64,000 bases of DNA from Panulirus ornatus (Eukaryota > Arthropoda > Malacostraca > Decapoda > Palinuridae). Position numbers and translations under genes: made by a program. The stretch lies in the NCBI RefSeq assembly GCF_036320965.1, contig NC_092257.1, positions 17,853,913 to 17,917,912 on the forward strand, written 5' to 3'. The notes beneath the pieces were generated by a model, which ran no database searches, was not told the origin of the DNA, and saw nothing but the letters and a program-made list of their open reading frames with translations. Of this stretch, positions 35,162-48,365 are shown piece by piece. How positions within the stretch are numbered: the first letter of the stretch is position 1; every line of letters begins with the position of its first letter.

Positions 35162-35597
35162 CAGGGGATAGGGGAGAAAGAATACTTCCCACGCATTCCC
35201 TGCGTGCCGTAGAAGGTGACTAAAGGGGATGGATCGGGGGGCTAGAAACCCTCCCCTTCTTGTATTCTAACTTTCTAAAAGGGGAAACTGAGGAAGGAGT
35301 CATGCAGGGAGTGCCCATCCTCCTTGAAGGCTCAGATTGTGGTGTCTAAATGTATCTGGATGTAACCAGATATCCCCATTCTTCTCTTCTGGGTTACATC
35401 CACACATATTCAGACAGCACAGTTTGAGCCTTCGATGAGGATGAGCACTCTCTGCTTGACTCCTTCTTCTGTTTCCCCATTTAGAAATTTTAAGAGAAGG
35501 GGAGGGTTTCCAGCCTCCTGCTCTTAACCCCTTTAGTCGCCTTCTATGACACGCAGGGAATACGTGGGAAGTATTTTTTCTCCCCAATCACCAGGGA
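35162..35597. repeat. Imperfect inverted repeat of the RTE-like 5' leader
   Basis: 35162-35370 is the 5' leader in + orientation. 35371-35597 is the same leader reversed (ends CCAGGGGATAGGGG against CCCCAATCACCAGGG). Each arm is about 210 bp, and I judge them roughly 80-85% alike by eye. The middle (GGATGTAACCAGA / TCTGGGTTACATCC) makes almost no spacer, so RNA from this region can fold into a long hairpin. Confidence 0.8.
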
Positions 35598-35599
35598 TG

Positions 35600-36390
35600 C
35601 ATATGCATATATATATATCAGCATATACACCTATACATACATATAGATACACATACACCAACATATATACACTTGTACACATTCATACTTGCTTACCTTC
35701 ATCCGCTTCTGGCACCACCCTACCCACAGGAAACAGCATCGCCACCCCCTGCATCAGCGAGGTAGCGCCAGGAAAACTGACAAAAAAGACCACCTTCATT
35801 CACACTCAGTCTCCAGCTGTCATGTGTAATGCACTAAAACTACAGCTCCCTATCCACATCCAGGCCCCACAGACCTTTCTATGTTTTACCTCAGATGTTT
35901 CACGTGCCCTGGTTCAGTCCATTGACAGCATGTTGACTGCATTATACCTCATTGTTCCCATTCACTCTGTTTCTTGCACCCCTCTCACCCTCCTGTATGT
36001 CCAGGCCCCAATCGCTTATAGTCTTATTCACTCCATCCTTTCACCTCCAATTTGGTCTCCTGCTTCTCCTTGCTCCCTCCACTTTTGACTCATATGTCCT
36101 CTTTGTCAACCTTTCCTCCCTCATGCTCTCCATATTTCCAAACCATTTCAACACACCTCTTAACCACACACTTTTTATTACCATACATCTCTTTTACCTT
36201 TTTATTATACTTACTCGATCAAACCGCACTTCCACTTCCATGGTACCATTTGCTGCTAAGTCCATTCCCAGATATCTGAAATACTTCAGTTCCTCCAGTT
36301 TTTCTCCATTCAAACTTACATCCCAACTTACTTGTCCCTCAACCCTTCTGAACCTAATTACCTTGCTTGTATTCACATTTTTTCCCTATT
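35600..36390 (-). mobile_element. Variant RTE-like 3' half
   Basis: TATA/CA-rich reversed tail, then the variant terminus CATCAGCGAGGTAGCGCCAGG, 3' UTR and C-terminal region. Frame 36194-36376 reads MNTSKVIRFRRVEGQVSW and LNGEKLEELKYFRYLG. A deletion joins the RFDRVS segment to the GTMEVEV segment at about 36225. Confidence 0.7.
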
Positions 36391-36394
36391 TCTC

Positions 36395-37850
36395 TTCAAA
36401 ATGTCACTTGAGAGAGACATAATGCCAAAGGAATGGAAAAGGGGCAAGAATTATGCCTATGTATAAGGAAGGAGATTGGGAACAGGCATTGGACTACAGA
36501 CCGGTCTCAGTAACATTTGTGGTGTGTAAAGTGCTAGAAAAGGTTGTTGGAAAGAAAGTGGATAACTGCTTAGTAGAAATTTCTTAAGTGAGGGACAACA
36601 TGGTTTTAGGGAAAGGAGGTCATATGTAACCAACCTTTTAATTTTATGAGAGCGAGCTCATCCCTGGACAATAGGGAAGGCGAGGTTTGGTGCTTGTATT
36701 GGGACTGCCAGAAGGCATTTGACATTGTACCCATAAGAGGGTATCATGAAGATGAATCACTTAAACAGGAATAAAGGGGAAACTCCTTTGTTGGATAGAT
36801 TATCTTAGTGGGAGGGAACAAAGGACACATGTCAGGGAAGCCTTTTCTAAATGACTTGAGTTAACCAGCAGAGTACCACAGGGTTTGGTTCTGGGACCAT
36901 TACTCTTCTTGAACTACCTTAATGACTTGCCTGCATATGTTTGCAGGTGATGCACAAGTCATGAGAGAAATGGAAAGCGAATAGGATTGCATCAGCTTAC
37001 AAGGGGACTTGGACTTAAACATGCTTAAGAGTTGGTATGAAATGTGGTTGATAAAACTCAACTCAGGCAAATGTAAAGTAATGAGGATAGGACAAAGCAG
37101 GAGATAGATATGATATGATTAGTAATGAGGATGGGACAAAGCAAAAGACACCCAGAATATGATTTTTACCTAGGAGGAAGTAAGTGTCAAGATATTGTGT
37201 AAGGGAGAATAGCTAAGGAGATAGACTGTCTGATAGCAGATATCAAGTTATGGAGATTCTTTTACCATGGAACCATGCCAGGGAACAGGCATTGGAGATA
37301 TAGATAGATAGAGTAGATAGGATAAAGAAATATTTAGTAAGCCATTCATATCATGCTTGAGGCCAGAACTGGAGTTTGCTTCTCAGGTTTACTCACTTTA
37401 TCCACAAAAAAGTGCAAAAAATTCACAGAGAAGGGCCAGAGGGGGCCAGCGATGATTGTGCCACAGTTAATAGAACTGAGCTACAGGGAAAGGCTGGAAA
37501 CTTCAAATTTACCCACAACCTTTAAGTTTTTAAAAGAAAATGACAAAGTGGACAGTACTTTGAGAGGTGTAGGGATAGAGGAACTGGAGGACACAATGTG
37601 AAATTAAGAAACTTGCAAAGAAATACTTTTGTGGTACGAGGGTGATGGATGAGTGAAACAGATTGACTGAGGATGTGGTTAATGCAGACAGCATACATAA
37701 ATTCATGAGGTGATATGATAGTAGAGAGTGTTCAAGAGATGGGGCCCCAAGAGTGTAAAACTCCTTCCCTGAGAGTATTTAAGAGTTGGGTTCCCACAAG
37801 TGTAAATTTTGCTCCCTCCCCTTACAGTATGAATGGGTAATTGCAAATGT
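36395..37850 (+). mobile_element. CR1-like non-LTR retrotransposon relic
   Basis: Broken frames spell a CR1/L2-type RT: PKEWKRG...GDW near 36425, LSEGQHGFRERRSYVTNLL at about 36590, YWDCQKAFDIVP at about 36695, MKMNHLNR, STTGFGSGTITLLELP (a decayed PQGSVLGPLLFL), then a region with CISLQ. Frame 37353-37601 holds a characteristic 3' segment (RGPAMIVPQLIELSYRER, then LETSNLPTTFKFLKENDKVDS). It is unrelated in clade to the RTE-like copies. Confidence 0.72.
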
Positions 37851-37969
37851 TAATTCAATGCATTTTTTTTGCATTTCATCAAGATGATGCATGTAAAGTC
37901 TTTTGCACATTTTCCAGTTGTATTCTATTTGTACTTTCACCTCAGTATCCTGTTCATCTTTTTCTTACT

Positions 37970-38640
37970 TTCATTGGGAGGAACAAGGAAGAGGGGGAAA
38001 CCAAGGAGGAGGTGGAAGTATGGAATGGAATATGCTATGATGCATCTGGAAGGGATAGAGAGAACTGGGATGATTTGATATACAGGAGACAACATGCTTT
38101 TGGTAGGCTGAAACAGGGCATATGAAGCAATCAGGAGAAACCATGTAAGAGTCTGGGGGCCTGGTTGTGGATAGGGGGCTACAATATCAATACCTTATAC
38201 TTGACAGCTATGGAGTGGATGAAAGTGAATGAGGCCATGGCTTTGTCTGTTTCTGGTGCTGCCTTGAAAACATGGGGAACAACAAACAGATATGAAAGAA
38301 AGAAATAGCATAATTATTTTTAACAAGGAGAATAGGAAGACCAAAGATGGAAGGGTGGATTGAAGAACTTTTGTGAGCAATCAAGGTATGAATATGGAGC
38401 AGGGTGAAAGATGTGCTTTTGATAGAGTGAATTGGAATGATGTGGTATACTGAGGTTTATGTGCTGTCAATGGACTGAACCAGGGCATGCGAAGCATGGA
38501 TGTGGATAGGGAGCTGTAGTTTCATTGCATAACACATGACAGCTAGAGATTGGATGTGAGCAGATTTGGCCTTTCTTTATCTGTTTCTGTCACTACCTTG
38601 CTAATGTGGATAATGTCAATCAAGTGTGGGGCTAAATTAT
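37970..38640 (+). mobile_element. Two 3' ends of divergent RTE-like copies
   Basis: 37975-38300 and 38325-38640 each start in the R.GRP..W region of the C-terminal domain and run through a shortened UTR to a degenerate CTACCTTGCTAATGTGG-type terminus. They lie just upstream of exon 4. Confidence 0.65.
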
Positions 38641-38694
38641 TAAATGCAAATACATATACAGGCATGGCCAACTTTAACTTGTGTTTATTTGCAG

Positions 38695-38802
38695 ACCAGT
38701 TTATAAAATGCCAGACTTTATTGCCCTCAAGGAAGTTTTCAAGGCCATGTATTTGACTCCTTATCACAGAACCTTACATCGCTGGAAGATGGAAGCTGTA
38801 AT
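38695..38802 (+). CDS. Exon 4 of DXO/Rai1-like gene (start of DXO fold)
   Basis: This 108-nt exon (1 + 35 codons + 2) is bordered by TTTATTTGCAG and GTAAGT. It encodes PVYKMPDFIALKEVFKAM followed by YLTPYHRTLHRWKMEAV. The TPY...W...AV spacing matches the segment of DXO/Rai1 proteins that reads roughly LLTTPYE...GWLLAVTRF, near the start of the conserved domain. It follows a 14.6-kb intron that is almost all retrotransposon. The last two bases (AT) and the first G of exon 5 form a Met codon. Confidence 0.75.
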
Positions 38803-38904
38803 GTAAGTACCGTATGAGAATTCTGTTGTGACTGAGACAGTGTAATGCACCTGTATATGCAAGTAAACGGAGAGTGTTCTGCTCTCAGGAAGCCTCATCC
38901 TTTA

Positions 38905-41900
38905 GAATATGGTGATTGGGAATACCTGGTTTAAAAAGAGAGATATACATAAGTATACATATGTGAGTAGGAGAGATGGTCAAAGGGCATTATTGGAGTC
39001 TGTGTTAATTGATAGACGTGTAAAAGAAAGGCTTTTGGATGTTAATGTGCTGTGAGGGGCAGCTAGAGGGATGTCTGATTACAATCTTGTGGAGGTGAAG
39101 GTTAAGATATGTAGAGGTTTTCAAAAAAGAAGAGAGAATGATGGGGAGAAAAGAGTGGTGAGAGTAAGTGAGCTTGGAAAGGAGACTTGTGTGAAGAAAT
39201 ACCAGGAGAGATTGAATGTAGAATGGCAAAAGGTGAAAGCAAATGATGTAAGGGAGTTGGGGAGGAACGGGATGTATTTAGGGAAGCAGTGATGGGTTGT
39301 GCAAAAGATGCATGTGGTATGAGAAAGGTGGAAGGTGGGCAGATTAGAAAGGGCAGTGATTGGCGGGATGAAGAGGTAAGGTTGTTAATGAAAGAGGAAA
39401 GAGAAGCATTTGGATGATACTTATGTGAAGTAATGCAAGTAATTGGGAGATTTATAAAAGAAAGTGGCAGGAGGTCAAGAGAAAGGTGCAAGGGTTGAAA
39501 AAGAGTGCAAATGAAAGTTGGGGTGAGAGAGTATTGTTAGATTTAAGGGGGAATAAAAAGATGTTTTGGAAGTAGGTAAATAACATGCGAAAGACAAGAG
39601 AACAAATGGGAACATCAGTAAAGGGGGCAAGTGGGGAGGTAATAACAGGTATTGAAGAAATGAGAAGGAGATGGAGTATTTTGAAGGTTTGTTGAATGTG
39701 TTTGATGACAGAGTGGCAGATGTAGGGTGTTTTTATCAGGGTGGTGTATGAAATGAGAGGGTCAGGGTGAACGCTTTAGTAAAGAGAGAGGAGTTAGTGA
39801 AAGCTTTGTGGAAGATGAAACCTGGCAAGGTGGTGGGTTTGGATGGTATTGCAGTGGAATTTATTAAAAAAGTAGGTGACTGTGTTGTTGATTGGTTGGT
39901 AAGGATATTCAGTGCATATATGGACCATGGTGAAGTGCTTCAGGTTTAGTGTAATGCATGCATAGTGCCATTGTACTAAGGCAAAGGGGATAAAGGTGAG
40001 TGTTCAAACTACAGAGGCATAAGTTTGTTGAGTATTCCCGGAAAATTATGTGGGAGGGTATTGATTGAGAGGGTGAAGGCATGTACAAAACTTCAGTTTG
40101 GGGAAAAGCAGTGTGGTTTTAGAAGTGATAGAGGATGTTTGGATCAGGTGTTTTCTTTGAAGAATGTATGTGAGAAATACCTTGAAAAACAGATGGATTT
40201 GTATGTAGCATTTATGGATCTGGAGAAGGCATATGATAGGGTTGATAGAGATGCTTTGTGGAAGGTTTTAAGAGTATATGGTGTGGTAGGTAAGTTGCTG
40301 GAAACAGTGAAATGTTTTTACCAAGGATGTAAGGCATGTGTACGAGTAGGAAGAAAGGAGAGTGATTGGTTCCCAGTGAATGTGTGTGGCTGGGGTGTGT
40401 GATGTCCCCATGGTTGTTTAATTTGTTTATGGATAGAGTGGTTAGGGAGTTAAGTGCAAGAGTGTTGGAGAGGGGGCAAGTGTGCAGTCTGTTGAGGATG
40501 AGAGGGCCTAAGAAGTGAGTCAGTTGTTCATCGATGATACAGTGCTAGTAGCTGATTCATGTGAGAAGCTGCAAAAGTTTGTGACTGAGTCTAGAAAAGT
40601 GTGTGAAAGGAGAAAGTTGAGAGGAAATGGGAATAAGAGCAAGGATATTAGGTTCAGTAGGCTTGAGGGACAACTGAATTGGGTTTTAAGGTTTTTTTTT
40701 TTTTTTGCTGTCTCCCGCGTTTGCGAGGTAGCGCAGGGAAACAGACGAAAGAAATGGCCCAACCCACCCCCATACACATGTATATACATACGTCCACACA
40801 CGCAAATATACATACCTACACAGCTTTCCATGGTTTACCCCAGACGCTTCACATGCCCTGATTCAATCCACTGACAGCACGTCAACCCCGGTATACCACA
40901 TCGATCCAATTCACTCTATTCCTTGCCCTCCTTTCACCCGCCTACATGTTCAGGCCCCAGTCACACAAAATCTTTTTCACTCCATCTTTCCACCTCCAAT
41001 TTGGTCTCCCACTTCTCCTCGTTCCCTCCACCTCCGACACATATATCCTCTTGGTCAATCTTTCCTCACTCATTCTCTCCATGTGCCCAAACCATTTCAA
41101 AACACCCTCTTCTGCTCTCTCAACCACGCTCTTTTTATTTCCACACATCTCTCTTACCCTTACGTTACTTACTCGATCAAACCACCTCACACCACACATT
41201 GTCCTCAAACATCTCATTTCCAGCACATCCATCCTCCTGCACACAACTCTATCCATAGCCCACGCCTTGCAACCATACAACATTGTTGGAACCACTATTC
41301 CTTCAAACATACCCATTTTTGCTTTCCGAGATAATGTTCTCGACTTCCACACATTCTTCAAGGCTCCCAGGATTTTCACCCCCTCCCCCACCCTATGATC
41401 CACTTCCGCTTCCATGGTTCAATCCGCTGCCAGATCCACTCCCAGATATCTAAAACACTTTACTTCCTCCAGTTTTGCTCCATTCAAACTTACCTCCCAA
41501 TTGACTTGACCCTCAACCCTACTGTACCTAATAACCTTGCTCTTATTCACATTTACTCTTAACTTTCTTCTTTCACACACTTTACCAAACTCAGTCACCA
41601 GCTTCTGCAGTTTCTCACATGAATCAGCCACCAGCGCTGTATCATCAGCGAACAACAACTGACTCACTTCCCAAGCTCTCTCATCCCCAACAGACTTCAT
41701 ACTTGCCCCTCTTTCCAAAACTCTTGCATTCACCTCCCTAACAACCCCATCCATAAACAAATTAAATAACCATGGAGACATCACACACCCCTGCCGCAAA
41801 CCTACATTCACTGAGAACCAATCACTTTCCTCTCTTCCTACACGTACACATGCCTTACATCCTCGATAAAAACTTTTCACTGCTTCTAACAACTTGCCTC

Positions 41901-42245
41901 CCACACCATATATTCTTAATACCTTCCACAGAGCATCTCTATCAACTCTATCATATGCCTTCTCCAGATCCATAAATGCTACATACAAATCCATTTGCAT
42001 TTCTAAGTATTTCTCACATACATTCTTCAAAGCAAGTATGAATGGAAAAAAATTGGAGGAGGTGAAGTGTTTAAGATATCTGGGAGTGGACTTAGCAGCG
42101 GATGGAACCATGGAAGCAGAAGTGAGTCACAGGTTGGGGGATGAGGCAAAGGTTATGGGAGTGATGAAGAATGAATGTGTGGAAGGAGAAAATATTATGT
42201 CAGAAAGCAAAAATGTTGTATGGTTGCGAGGCATGGGCTTTTAGA
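38905..42245 (+). mobile_element. RTE-like copy split by a young opposite-strand insertion
   Basis: Endonuclease end, linker (39071-39292), RT (39767-39949, 40025-40402, 40515-40690) and, after the insertion at 40691-42033, the LNGxKLEEVK..RYLGVDLAADG region (42034-42245). It breaks off at the EAWAF segment. Confidence 0.78.
40691..42033 (-). mobile_element. Young RTE-like insertion, short 3' UTR subfamily
   Basis: T run (40692-40706), reversed terminus and short 3' UTR, then the C-terminal half of the ORF. Frames 40942-41415 and 41419-42036 are interrupted by a single nonsense codon or frameshift near 41417. Truncated at ALKNVCEKYLE. Its host copy continues on both sides. Confidence 0.85.
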
Positions 42246-42910
42246 TAAGGTTGAAAGCCGGCAAGACAGCAGGTTTGGATGGTATTGCAGTGGAATTTAT
42301 TAAAAAAGGGAGTGACTGTGTTGTTGACTGGTTGGTGAGGATATTCAGTGTCTGTATGGTTCATGGTGAAGTGCCTGAAGATTGGTGGAATGCATGCATA
42401 GTGCCATTGTACAGAGGCAAAGGGGATAAAGGTGAGTGTTCATTTACAGAGGTATAAGTTTGTTGAGTATTCCTGGGAAATTGTATGGGAGGGTATTGAT
42501 TGAGAGGGTAAAGGCATATACAGAGCATCAGATTGGGGAAGAGGAGTGTGGCTTCAGAAGTGGTAGAGGATGCATGGATCAGGTGTTTGCTCTGAAGAAT
42601 GTATGTGAGAAATACTTAGAAAAACAGATGGATTTGTATGTTGCATTTATGGATCTGGAGAAGGCATATGATAGAGTTGATAGATCGAGGATGTAGGGCA
42701 TGTGTACAACTGGTGAAAGTATTTTGTTCAATGCTGACCCTTGGAGACAGTAACAAATGCAAAATTTGAATTCTTGGACCTTTTTTTGATTGGTTATTGA
42801 TTACCTCTTAGAAAAACAGATGGATTTGTATGTAGCATTTATGGATCTGGAAAAGGCATATGATAGGGTTGATAGAGATGCTTTGTAGAAGGTATTAAGT
42901 GTGGGAGGTG
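42246..42910 (+). mobile_element. RTE-like RT fragments, partly duplicated
   Basis: 42250-42712 repeats the RT fingers to motif A (AGLDGIAVEFIKKGSDC ... AFMDLEKAYDRVDR). After about 95 bp of unrelated DNA, 42808-42905 repeats MDLYVAFMDLEKAYDRVD again. The order suggests rearrangement by recombination among copies. Confidence 0.7.
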
Positions 42911-43026
42911 AATGAGTTTCCACTTGTTAGGCCCCATCTCTTGATTTTTACCATCTGTTTACCTGCCATACAGGTAAGGACAGCTAGGCCCATCCCCAGT
43001 AGGTAGATGTACATATGGCACATATT

Positions 43027-44200
43027 AGCTTGCTAACACAGGAAATGGCGATCAAATATGAAAAGAAGTGTAAGTATGGAAGTGAAGTAAATCTAAAGAG
43101 ACCACATAGTTTTCATGACCTTGATGTATGCAACCAAAACAGATGTAGGATGAGTCACAGAGGTCAAGAATCCATGCTGTGAAAATGAACTGTTTAAGAG
43201 GAGCATATGTTATAACTAGATGGAATGAAGAAAGAAATTAGGGAGTGTATGAGAGATTTTTTTTTAGCAGGGAATGCAAAGAGAATTAATTATGGAGTGT
43301 TAGAGAGGGTGAAACATAATACTTTGAGGTAGTTTTGGTGTATGGAAGGAATCCTAGTTCCCTGGGGAGTTCTCAAGGAGAGTGCATGATAGTACGATAA
43401 AAGGGGTTAGTGTGAGTGGAAGACCAACTGTGACGTGGGGAAGCATAACGGAAGAGTACTGGAGGGAGAGAAGTGATGGAATAATGCTTGGAATAGTGTA
43501 TGTGTTAGCAGTCCGGAATAATCCGTGGGAGGTTCTATAATGTCTAGATGTGAATAGGGAACTGTGGATTCGATGCACACAACTTGAGAATGGATGTGGC
43601 CTTTCCTCATTGTTCCTGGTGCTAGCTTGCTAACACAGGAAATGGCAATCAAATATGAAAAGAAGTGTAAGTATGGAAGTGAAGTAAAGCTAAAGGGACC
43701 ACATAGTTTTCATGACCCTGATGTATACAACAAAAATATAGATGTAGGATGAGTCACAGAGGTCAAGAATCCATGCTGTGAAAATGAATTGTTTAAGAGG
43801 AGCGTATGTTATAACTAGATGGAATGAAGAAAGAAATTAGGGAGTGTATGATGAGAGATTTTTTATTTCAGGAAATGCAAAGAGAATTAATTATGGAGTG
43901 GTAGAGAGGATGAAACATAACACTCTGAGGTAGTTTTGGTGTATGGAAGGAACCCTAGTTCCCTGGGGAGTTCTCAAGGAGAGTGCATGATAGTACGATT
44001 AAAGGGGTTAGTGTGAGTGGAAGACCACCTGTGACATGGGGAAGCATAGTGGAAGAGTACTGGAGGGAGAGAAGTGGTGGAATAATGCTTGGAATGGTGT
44101 ATGTGAGGGAGGCATGTAAGGTTAGGGATAAGTGGAGACTCTTTAACTGTGGCCACCCTCTTGATGGGAGTTCCCTGAGGTGAGAAATGTAGATAGAAAG
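43027..44200 (+). repeat. Tandem ~600-bp duplication containing family-B retrotransposon ends
   Basis: 43027-43504 recurs at 43624-44104, offset 597 bp, with small differences. Each unit contains TTGCTAACACAGGAAATGGC and a C-terminal coding scrap of a second RTE-like family (STIKGVSVSGRPPVTWGS, then VEEYWRERSGGIMLGMVYV). The second unit continues to a GATA-containing end (about 44200). Confidence 0.75.
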
Positions 44201-44454
44201 ATAGAATGTTAAAAGAAATATGAATTTTGTTCAAAGTTGTCATTATTGTGAAAACATGGTGTCATTTTATGAACTTGAACCATATTATTCATATGTTGCT
44301 ATCATGAAATGGCTCTCCATGAACCATCTGTCTGCTGAGGTTGCTTGTGTTTGAGATGGGTTTTAACCCCTTCTGCATTAGAGCTGTGTTCTGGCTAAAT
44401 GAAAGCCAGTTGTACTTTAGAATTACTAAAGTGACTTCAGAATATTATGTTACT
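44191..44454. other. Intron sequence without recognised feature
   Basis: Mixed AT-rich sequence between the tandem duplication and the TC tract. I see nothing else in it. Confidence 0.5.
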
Positions 44455-45466
<1,012 letters not shown>

Positions 45467-45585
45467 GTATGGAGATGGTAGAGTTTTTATACATAGTGAC
45501 AGATCTCTTGCAGAGAAGACTTCTAATAGATCTCACGAGGTGGTCTTCAATGCCTTCTTGAGAGGTTCTGTTCCTCCTGGGAAAG
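45467..45585 (+). CDS. Exon 5 of DXO/Rai1-like gene
   Basis: This 119-nt exon (1 + 39 codons + 1) lies between TTTTTATAG and GTAAAC. It encodes YGDGRVFIHSDRSLAEK followed by TSNRSHEVVFNAFLRGS and VPPGK. With exon 4 it matches the DXO/Rai1 strand pair (AV-RF-G-LYLSE). The EVVFNAFLRG stretch falls where DXO has its first active-site motif (GYKFEQYM, with a catalytic Glu), but here the Glu position appears to be Asn. It lies in otherwise repeat-free DNA between the TC tract and an RTE fragment. Confidence 0.75.
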
Positions 45586-45654
45586 GTAAACCAGTTGTAA
45601 TTTCTTCTCTTGATTATATTACTCCCATTGACATATGATGATTTACATTATGTT

Positions 45655-46175
45655 ATGTGCATGTGAAGTGAGTGGGGGATGTGAGGTAGTTTGATCAAGT
45701 ACATAATGAAAGGGTGAGAGGGCTGTGTGGTAATGGAAAGAGTTTGGTTGAGAGAGCTGAAGAGCATGTGCTGAGATGGTTTGGACATATAGAAAGAATG
45801 AGTGAGGAAAAGTAGACAAAGACGATATATGTGTCAGAAGTGGAGGGAAAAAAGAGAATGGGAAGATCAAATTGGAGATGGAAGGATGGAGTGCAAAAGA
45901 TTTTGAGCTATGCAGGAGGATAAAAGGTATGGGCGAGATAGAGTGAATTGAAACATTGTGGTATAAAAAAGTAATGTACTGTCAGTAAACTGAAACATGG
46001 CATGTGAAGCATCTAGGGTAAAACATGGAAAGATCTGTGGGGCCTGGTTGTGGAGAGGGAGTTATGGTTTTGGAGCATTACACAAGACAGCTAGAGAATG
46101 GATGTATGCAGATGCAGCCTTTCTTTGTCTGTTCTTTGTGCTACCTTTTCAGCATTGGAAATGGTATGAAAAAAT
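45655..46175 (+). mobile_element. Divergent RTE-like 3' end
   Basis: From the VRxFDQVxNERVR segment through the shortened UTR to a degenerate terminus (GTGCTACCTTTTCAGCATTGG) and ATGAAAAAA tail. The next + strand copy follows immediately. Confidence 0.65.
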
Positions 46176-46179
46176 TTAT

Positions 46180-47169
46180 TTTTATCGAGGATGTAAGGCA
46201 TGTGTACATGTAGGAAGAGAGGAAAGTGATTGGTTCTCAGTGAATGTAGGTTTGCGGCAGGGGTGTGTGGTGTCTCCATGGTTGTTTAATTTGTTTATGG
46301 ATGGGGTTGTTAGGGAGGTAAATGCAAGAGTTTTGGAAAGAGGGGCAAGTATGAAGTCTGTTGGGGATGAGAGAGCTTGGGAAGTGAGTCAGTTGTTGTT
46401 CGCTGATGATACAGCACTGGTGGCTGATTCATGTGAGAAACTGCAGAAGCTGGTGACTGAGTTTGGTAAAGTGAGTGAAAGAAGAAAGTTAAGAGTAAAT
46501 GTGAATAAGAGCAAGGTTATTAGGTACAGTAGGGTTGAGGGTCAAGTCAATTGGGAGGTAAGTTTGAATGGAGCAAAACTGGAGGAAGTAAAGTGTTTTA
46601 GATATCTGGGAGTGGATCTGGCAGTGGATGGAACCATGGAAGCGGAAGTGGATCATAGGGTGGGGGAGGGGATGAAAATCCTGGGAGCCTTGAAGAATGT
46701 GTGGAAGTCGAGAACATTATCTCGGAAAGCAAAAATGGGTATGTTTGAAGGAATAGTGGTTCCAACAATGTTGTATGGTTGCGAGGCGTGGGCTATGGAT
46801 AGAGTTGTGCGCAGGAGGATGGATGTGCTGGAAATGAGATGTTTGAGAACAATGTGTGGTGTGAGGTGGTTTGATCGAGTAAGTAACGTAAGGGTAAGAG
46901 AGATGTGTGGAAATAAAAAGAGCGTGGTTGAGAGAGCAGAAGAGGGTGTCTTGAAATGGTTTGGGCACATGGAGAGAATGAGTGAGGAAAGATTGACCAA
47001 GAGGATATATGTGTTGGAGGTGGAGGGAACGAGGAGAAGTGGGAGACCAAATTGGAGGTGGAAAGATGGAGTGAAAAAGATTTTGAGTGATCGGGGCCTG
47101 AACATGCAGGAGGGTGAAAGGCGGGCAAGGAATAGAGTGAATTGGATCGATGTGGTATACCGGGGTTGA
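46180..47169 (+). pseudogene. RTE-like RT C-terminal part, open frame
   Basis: About 330 codons of the element: LRQGCVVSPWLFNLFMD, FADDTALVAD, then the full C-terminal region with DVLEMRCLRTMCGVRWFD and EGVLKWFGHMERMSEERL. The apparent upstream 60 codons come from the preceding fragment and are fortuitous. It lacks motif A and everything before it. Confidence 0.78.
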
Positions 47170-47612
47170 CGTGCTGTCAGTGGATTGAATCAGGGCATGT
47201 GAAGCGTCTGGAGTAAACCATGGAAAGTTGTGTGGGGCCTGGATGTGGAAAGGGAGCTGTGGTTTCGGGCATTATTGCATGACAGCTAGAGACTGAATGT
47301 GAACGAATGGGGCCTTTGTTGTCTTTTCCTAGCGCAACCTCGCACACATGAGGGGGGAGGGGGATGGTATTCCATGTGTGGCGAGGTGGCGATGGGAATG
47401 AATAAAGACAGACAGTGTGAATTGTGTGCATAGGTATATATGTATGTGTCTGTGTGTGTATATATATGTGTACATTGAGATGTATAGGTATGTATATTTG
47501 TGTGTGTGGACGTGTATGTATATACATGTGTATGGGGGTGGGTTGGGCCATTTCTTTCGTCTGTTTCCTTGCGCTACCTCGCAAACGTGGAAGACTGCGA
47601 AAAAGCAAAGCA
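46180..47612 (+). mobile_element. RTE-like copy, 5'-truncated, near-consensus, long 3' UTR
   Basis: Starts at YRGCKACVHVGREESDW and has an intact frame to the stop at 47169, then a complete long 3' UTR with terminus CTACCTCGCAAACGTGGAAG and an AAAGCAAAGCAAAAAA tail. Confidence 0.82.
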
Positions 47613-47831
47613 AAAAATCTAAGCGTGTAATTCATATTGTAGAAATATTATAAAAATTTAATGATAATGCTCTTTCCACAATCTAGATGTTTTACTTGAA
47701 TTATGCATATTGTTGAAATTGATGTAAAAAATTTGAGCAAATAGCCTCCGTTACTGTATAATTTGTTTTTCTGTATTACATAAGTGGTTTTTTCATAGAC
47801 TTAGTGTTTTGACCTTGCATTTCTATTCCAG

Positions 47832-48090
47832 AGGGTTGCAAGTATGAGGCTGAAACTGTGGAATATATGGCAGAAATGTGGCAATTGTTTTGGGGTGAAG
47901 TGGATGGGCTGGGACTTTTCTATGGCTCTAAAGTGGATGTGGTTGATAAGTTTGCTCACATATTCCTGCATTCAAGGCCAAAGAAAGAACGAAAAGAAAT
48001 CTTGGAACCTTTTGAACGTAGCGTTTCAATGTATAAAACCCACCTTCACAAGGCACCACTTGACACTGATTATTGGAGGGAATACCAGTG
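47832..48090 (+). CDS. Exon 6 of DXO/Rai1-like gene (altered catalytic motifs)
   Basis: This 259-nt exon (2 + 85 codons + 2) lies between TTCTATTCCAG and GTAAGT. Its protein contains LFYGSKVDVVDK, which aligns with the DXO/Rai1 motif LLFSGEVDC: the catalytic Glu is replaced by Lys while the second acidic residue (Asp) is kept. About 12 residues on, FAHIFLHSRPKK falls where active enzymes have V-E-L-K-T, so Glu and Lys appear replaced by Phe and His. In the known enzymes these residues hold the two metal ions, so the product is probably not an active nuclease or pyrophosphohydrolase. The alignment is from memory of the family and the exact register of the third motif is uncertain. Confidence 0.8.
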
Positions 48091-48365
48091 GTAAGTAACA
48101 AAGGAACAACAGTGGTAATTATTTTCAGTACTTTTGTATTAGTACCTTATTTTCAGTTTTTTCAGTGAGTGGTAGGAAAGTTTAGCATAGCTAATATAGT
48201 AATCAGTATCAATGGCTCACCAATGGTTGATAAGGGAGTACATTTAGTATTTGGGAAAGTAGCATTGGTTAATGCAGGGTTTGGCAACACATGGCTCCAG
48301 AGCAACTTGCAACACTAAGGAGAGTTTTGATGCTGTAAGTATTTATTCTTGTTCTATCTATTTAT
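48091..48365. other. Intron sequence after exon 6
   Basis: No repeat or gene recognised. Confidence 0.5.

Noticed and set aside
45997..46180. First ~60 codons of the 390-codon frame
   Set aside because: They come from the UTR and tail of a preceding fragment fused by chance to the next copy's frame.
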